DNA of 64,000 nucleotides, from assembly GCA_000497125.2 (NCBI GenBank), contig CM035321.1:1206001-1270000 (forward strand), read 5' to 3'. This document shows positions 58,549 through 64,000 of the stretch, one piece after another (positions within the stretch are counted from its first letter, which is position 1; every line of letters starts with the position of its first letter). The position numbers were made by a program, and so were the translations under genes. This DNA is from Spironucleus salmonicida. Lineage: Eukaryota; Fornicata; Diplomonadida; Hexamitidae. The notes beneath the pieces were generated by a model. It searched no databases and was not told the origin of the DNA. It saw only the letters and a list, made by a program, of their open reading frames with translations.

Positions 58549-59769
58549 ATGAAGAATCATAATTCATAACAAAACGTCACGACTCTTGAATTTTCACCTG
58601 TTCATGAATATTAAACTCTCAAGAATAGGCCAACCCGCAAAAATAAAATTATTATCATATGTATAATTTCCCTTATAGTTACTGTCTGCATAATTACTGC
58701 TATCGTTTTATGGGTTATTTTATCTAAACCTAGGCCAAGTAACCTTAAAAAAGTTATAGTTATAGCTAGGCATGGAGCAAGAACATCATTTTATTCTATT
58801 CCTGTAGAGATTGTACCGGATTGGAAGTGTGATTTACCATAAAAAATATCTTATGAAATGTAGTTAATGTTACTAAATACAACATCACCCACACCATGTC
58901 CCCCAGGGGAACTCGTTAAAAATGGATATCTATAACATAAAGAACTATCACAAAGGCTTAAAAGATAGTATATCAACACCAAGTTTGTGGCAGCAGATTA
59001 TGATAATTCATAGATCAGACTGCGTAGCACGAATACAACTCGAACTCGTGCATCTCTATTGGGTTAGCTATCTATTCTGTTCCCAAATTAAGACTAATTT
59101 GATGTTGAAATGGCCGATAACCTAAATGATGGCTATCATCCACCATTCCCCTGCGCCTGGTAATCTGCATTTTAAGATTAAATCTATAAAACTCATGCTT
59201 CTAAATTTCCTATGAAGTAAGAACTTGATAAAGTAAATTCGGCATTAAAAACCAATAACTTAGACTGGAATAAAATTTGGGATGCACTGCGAGCTATAAC
59301 TGGACGTGGTGACTAATTGCCTATATAAATTTCATAAGATACTTATTAATAAGTTGAAATAGCGAATAATATGTTTTGGCGATAATGGTTTTGTAATGAA
59401 AATACTATAAATTCCACTAAAATAGTACAAATTAATATCGGACCCATATTCAATGATATTATTCAAAAAATGACTCAAGATGCTCATAAGCTGAATATTA
59501 TAACTGCTCATGATACTGTTGTAGCTCCGCTAATGACGGTATTAACCAACAGCAATTGGGACTGTAATTAGCCTAAGTTTGCAGCAGATATAGCAATAGA
59601 GCTAGACCAATAAGATTAAATCAGCATAAAATATAATGGATAGAAGGTGACTACACTTAACTGCGCATCTAAAACTTCATGTACATTATAAGAATTTATA
59701 GAACTTTTAACCCCATATGCAGTTTCTGGTTAGGCTAGAATAGATTTATGTAATGTTAAATTTAACTGA
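58549..59769 (+). CDS. Histidine acid phosphatase, type II membrane form, 406 aa
   Basis: A polar cytoplasmic N-terminus is followed by a membrane helix (residues ~33-58), then the catalytic domain: VIARHGARTS (residues 71-80; phosphoacceptor His75) and the proton-donor motif ITAHDTVVAPL near residue 310. Cys pairs in the domain fit a secretory location. The family hydrolyses phosphomonoesters at low pH in lysosome-like organelles or outside the cell. A signal anchor instead of a cleaved signal gives it a type II topology. TAA/TAG are frequent. Confidence 0.88.
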
Positions 59770-60156
59770 TTTAAAATTAATATATATATATATTAAGATT
59801 ATTATATCATAATTTAAAAATACTAAAGCACTTATTTTAAAAATCTAATTCTCTAAATTAAAAATTAATCATCTATTTTCATGTTTTGATACTTAATAAT
59901 TTTACATCTCTTATAATTAAATGACTTCTATAAGAATATAGAAAATAAATATCAGAGTTTTTCTTAAATATAAAAAAATTAATTGCATTTAATTCTCATA
60001 AGACAAGTATTATAACACAAATAATAGCTATAAGATAACAGAATTTAATCAAATTTACTATTTAGAAATAATATTTTATGAAAAAAATATATATACAAAT
60101 AATTGATGAGTATTAAAAATTATTCAGGATAATAAATATAGAGATTTTAATTTTCA
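59770..60156. other. Intergenic, AT-rich
   Basis: Convergent 3' region, no coding frame seen. Confidence 0.45.
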
Positions 60157-61137
60157 TCACTAAGAAATAGTATTTTTTCGTCTGACTATAACAAAACCGA
60201 TGATACAACCAGCCCCAATACTAACAATAACAATTGAAGCTATCAAACCTACTATTGCTGCGACACTAAGCCCAGTTTTTAAAGCGGGGTCATCTTTATC
60301 TCCTGATACATTATAGGGCGGGTGTAAAACTAAATCTTAGCCATAATAAAATGAATCTTCTAACCCACAGTCGTATCCCTGGATAATTTAGACCCAATGC
60401 GCACCCATCGGAGTTTGCACAACGTAACCTGCACCAACAGAAGTATACCATGCAGTGGATAACATGATGGACTTGAACACATAGTAGTCTATCCAATAAT
60501 CAAACGCTTCTTGTGGCGTAAACTGTGCATCATTTATTACCCAGAGCATGTCAATCCTAGAAACAGGTGTCGCAAAGGCACCAGTCAGTGCAGATAGATC
60601 GCCGTAAATAGGAGATTCTTTACTTTCATAATCATTCGCCGCCATATCTATAGCTTTCAACCGAGACATTTGATTAAGTTTTTTCGAGGCTAACCATGGT
60701 TGTAACCCATTTGTAGCGCGATATTCGATCGTTAATCTGACACTCTCCTTTTCCCATGCTACTTAATTAGCATTATCAAGGCGATAATAAATGAGCACAT
60801 TAAAAGCTGGGGATGGTAGACTATTCAGCTTAGATTTGATTGAGGAGCCGAAATACTGAATTTGGTGTACATCAGTCCCATTTTTAAAGGATAATCTAAT
60901 TAAATTCCCAACAGTATCGATTTTAATAGGGACGCCACGGCTTGGATGTGCAAGAAATTCTTCTGGGAGACCGCCAACAATAGGAATATTAAATACTAGC
61001 TGATAAACAGTATAGTTAGATATATCATCATATTTAATGTTGAAGATAGGCTAGAAGTCGAGAAGTACGGGTGCTTTCGTATGGTCATACTCAGTAGGCA
61101 GGTTATCTTTGATGGATTACAGAAGTAATATTAGCAT
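60157..61137 (-). CDS. Type I membrane protein, 326 aa
   Basis: Short hydrophobic N-terminus (MLILLLQS), an ectodomain of ~270 residues with few Cys and many aromatic residues, then a Gly/Ala/Ile-rich helix (VAAIVGLIASIVIVSIGAG...GFVIV) and a short RRKNTISQ tail. The TAG-TGA-TGA ending gives AGTGA. Topology is like the 556-residue protein at 15931, though I see no sequence match. Domain unknown; surface or endomembrane location is inferred. Confidence 0.75.
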
Positions 61138-62235
61138 TTGTAAAATAGATAGTTTATCTTTAAAGTGTATAATATAATATTAGTTTTTGAATTATAAAAA
61201 AATATTTATATAACTAAATAAAATTAGTATATTTAAGTTTTTATTTCGGTAAAATTTGCATAATTTAATAATATACCAACGAAATGTTCGAATTTAAGTG
61301 ATATTTAATGTGAAATATTCAAACTTTTATTCTAATAACATATTAAAATTATACTTATTATGTATTTTTACTCTGTTTTATCTGTCATCTTTTTATTAGG
61401 ATCAGTACTAAATAATAATCATAACTAACTAACGATTTTTATTTACTAATTTTGTTATACTAATTTATTATAATAACGTAAGTTTGTGCCTATATTTTTA
61501 TAATTATCAGCTTGTTCTATTAAATTATTTAAAATCACAATTAAAAATACATTTATACTTCAATTGGTACTACTTAAAAATATATATTATATTATAACAA
61601 TATATTATTATCAGTTATATTTGCAAAATATAAATATATAGACAGGCATTTTATACTTTACCTATATAGTTAATGAGTAGTTAACTTGCATAGCTATCAT
61701 TATAAAACCTGTTTAATAAATGCCGAAATTTTTAAATAAAAATTAAATTTATTGGTTATCCTTCATAAATTAGCATATCTTTTATCGTTATCGACTTTCT
61801 AAACCATCGTTTACAATGATACTCATACCTACTTGCTACTTTAAACTATATCTATAATTTTTGCTCGTAAAAATTTAACCATATTAAATGAAATATTCAT
61901 TTTGCTTATTATCTTAAAAATTTAGCTAATTTTCCGGTGACTCTTCCAATACTGTGTGTTTAACTAATTTCGATCATTCATTAACTTAGATATTCAGATT
62001 TAGATGCCACTTCTTGAAATGATAATCCTATTACCACATCTGTGACCAAATATTTAATATCAACCTGTCCTGTGATTCCTTTTCCATCTAAAAATAGAAC
62101 TTTGTGACTATCATAATTGACGAAAACACAAATAACACCTATTTTGTACACTCACTCCCAAAGTTCCAAATATCTGATACTATATCTCCCCATCTAGTCT
62201 ATTTTCTGTCTTCTACCCTAATTTTAATAAAACCC
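61138..62235. other. Intergenic, AT-rich, with a possible coding remnant
   Basis: Mostly AT tracts. On the minus strand a frame of ~56 codons ends at TGA 61978-61980 and reads as a plausible beta-rich segment (KVLFLDGKGITGQVDIKYL, VIGLSFQEVASKSEYL), but it has no ATG and a TGA just upstream; it may be a scrap of an old gene. Confidence 0.4.
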
Positions 62236-64000
62236 TCACTTAGCATACAGCTGGGTTTCATTAATTAAACCTGCCGAACTATTGCCCTTAATCTGCGGCA
62301 TTCCTACCTCCCTGCTAGGCATCACAATTGAGTTCCTCCTAGGAATTTAGCTGCGCTTTTTGAAATAGAAGTAAATGCCAAATGCTGCTAAACCCAACAC
62401 AATTAACACCATGACGACGATGCCTACGATCAAACCGGTCGAGTTGCCTTTCTGGTTTTGCTCGATTGGTTCACAACCCAGAATCGATGGGTTAAAAACC
62501 TCGCCTTTGGGGCAGTTCACGTCTATGCATTATCCGTGTACTATCTCATATCCAGCCTTACATATGGTGCACAATTCGTTGATCAGTGCATTTTCGGACT
62601 TGCAGGCGCTGCACTTTTTTCTGTCATCCAGAAGGTTTGTCTGGCAGACGCATTGCTCACCATCGCACGTGCCGTTGCGGTCACATTCCGTGCCATTGTA
62701 GACACAATTTTGGTGCACGCAGTTATTATTTATGAGCTAGAATGCTGGTAGGCAGTTAGAGCAACCAGTATTCGGATCTGAATGTTGATCGATACATTTA
62801 CATATTCCAGTGTTCAGGCATGTGCCATGACCGCTGCATAGTGAGTCTCCGGTGATGCATTTTTCTGGGCGGCAATCGCGGTTATCGATGTGACCATAAT
62901 ATGTAGATCCTGACTTACACTCATAGCAGCCTTTGCGGGGATCATTGTAGATATAGTCACCGCAGTCTCCACAAACTAGCTAAACTCCTTCAATTATGCA
63001 GGTACCACGATGATAGCAGCTTCCAATCGGTGATTTACAGAGGTCTAAACCGCAGTTAAAGTCGTTATAATATAATTCGGAGTATCCTTCTTTGCATTAG
63101 CAAACCTTTCCGCTGGTTCCATTTTCGCATTGGCATTTATACCCTGAAGATTCCCCGCAGTATCCATTGTCGCTGCATATTTTATCACCTCTTACACAGT
63201 CAGGACTCACACATTCTGTGTTATTGTTAGCGAAAACTAAGCCATCTGCGCATAATTCACACGAAGATCCAGAAAATCCTGGGACACATCTACATTCAAA
63301 AGTGGTATAATCACAATTTCCGCGATTATTACACTCAGTATCACCTGTTTTGCAAATATTATGGATACACTTCCCATTATGAAGTGTAAAATCAGTAATG
63401 CATGTTGTACAGACGGAAGTTGGGTCAAAATTTCCTTCGCAAGTACATTTACCTTCACTATTACATTTACCTTTATTGTTGCATTCAATACCTCCGATAA
63501 TGCAAGCGGTATCCACACAAATACGGTCAGATTATGGATTTACAAAAGCTGCTCCAGTAATACATTCTCTACACGCTTAACGTGGATCGTTTTTAGTATA
63601 AATACCACATCCATTACAAACGAATTCTTGTGCCTGTACATTCAATATACAATTAGAACGACCATAACATTCACCTTTGTTGGATTTGCATAAATCTACT
63701 GCACATTATTAACTATTGGGTATCAAACGTGTCCCAGTTGCACATTGGCAATAATATTCTGTAAATCCGGTGTTACAGCGGCATATATTTTTATTAACAC
63801 CACCGCAAATCCCATTTCCAGAACAAATTGTATCATTTATAACACAATTTTAGTTTACACATTCAGTATTATTATTGACAGGGATCAAACCGGCTGAGCA
63901 TTCATTGCATTTAAGGCCTGTAAAGTTAACGGCACACCTACATGACTAACTATCATTCTGACACTCTCCGTGACTACTGCAAATTATATTACCGATGAGA
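62236..64000 (-). CDS. High-cysteine membrane protein with EGF-like repeats (5' end outside window)
   Basis: 588 codons from TGA (62236-62238) to the window edge with no TGA. Repeats follow a CxxxxxECNNxGxCxxxxxxCxCxxGFxGxxCxxC plan (for example ECNNRGNCDYTTFECRCVPGFSGSSCELC is spread over one repeat), then a Gly/Val/Leu membrane helix (GLIVGIVVMVLIVLGLAAFGIYF), a KKRS stop-transfer, and a ~50-residue cytoplasmic tail ending QLYAK. This is the layout of diplomonad HCMP/VSP-like surface proteins, which face the outside and may take part in environmental contact or antigenic change. It ends AAG-TGA-GGG. The 3' third is richer in GC than the rest. Confidence 0.9.

Noticed and set aside
61978-62148. 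A small minus-strand gene of about 56 codons
   Set aside because: No ATG and a TGA directly upstream; too short to support a gene call.
1-64000. Spliceosomal introns
   Set aside because: Every recognisable domain is encoded in one uninterrupted frame; no GT...AG gap was needed to join a gene.
1-64000. CRISPR arrays, rRNA genes or obvious tRNA genes
   Set aside because: No spaced direct repeats, no conserved rRNA blocks and no convincing cloverleaf were recognised by eye; a tRNAscan run with all AT-rich spacers would be decisive.

Overview
The window is a gene-dense, intron-poor piece of a protist nuclear genome that uses a non-standard code. Many long reading frames stay open only if TAA and TAG are read as an amino acid, best fitted by glutamine (for example TAG/TAA inside the syntaxin, the kinase and the eEFSec), with TGA as the only stop. 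This code, the cysteine-rich type I surface proteins with a C-terminal membrane anchor, a selenocysteine elongation factor, very short intergenic gaps and no visible introns together point to a hexamitid diplomonad (Hexamita, Trepomonas or Spironucleus type). Ciliates and some oxymonads share the code, so the assignment is an inference. All gene limits below were set by reading TGA as the only stop; ordinary ORF callers would cut most of these genes into pieces.

Region 1 (1-15,300). The C-terminal part of an unknown protein and a small gene lead into a striking structure: two nearly identical inverted arms of 2,170 bp (2012-4181 and 13123-15292), very GC-rich in an otherwise AT-rich window. 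Each arm carries the same four compact genes: a small single-pass membrane protein resembling the anchor end of a cysteine-rich surface protein, a 97-residue unknown, a short LCB1-like serine palmitoyltransferase subunit, and a 73-residue helical protein. Between the arms lie a 1,624-residue coiled-coil gene of patchy GC content, a 680-residue unknown and a decayed cysteine-rich membrane protein gene. The right arm still holds the last codons of the coiled-coil gene, so it was probably copied from the left arm.

Region 2 (15,900-33,000). A type I membrane protein; a TRM2-type tRNA uridine methyltransferase; a MORN-repeat protein; a SCYL1-like HEAT pseudokinase with acidic tryptophan motifs; a minimal NOT2/3/5 protein; an 801-residue coiled-coil protein; a leucine-rich-repeat gene with one frameshift; a fusion of a TGS1-type cap methyltransferase with a D-glutamate cyclase domain; a second LRR protein; and further unknown proteins.

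Region 3 (33,300-46,800). A tight minus-strand cluster (cyclin plus two small unknown genes, somewhat GC-rich), a membrane-anchored phospholipase B-like protein, an Old Yellow Enzyme-type flavin oxidoreductase, a transglutaminase-like protein, eEFSec, several small or unknown genes and a Qa-syntaxin.

Region 4 (46,800-64,000). A TLDc protein, several unknown genes, a three-member paralogous family (one copy at 44,943, two adjacent at 51,365 and 52,737), a PPP phosphatase, a divergent protein kinase, a type II membrane histidine acid phosphatase, a type I membrane protein and the 3' end of a large EGF-like cysteine-rich membrane protein. The theme is a vesicle-trafficking, surface-protein and RNA-processing gene mixture typical of a free-living or commensal flagellate. 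A recurring AGTGA motif at or next to stop codons looks like a 3'-end processing signal.
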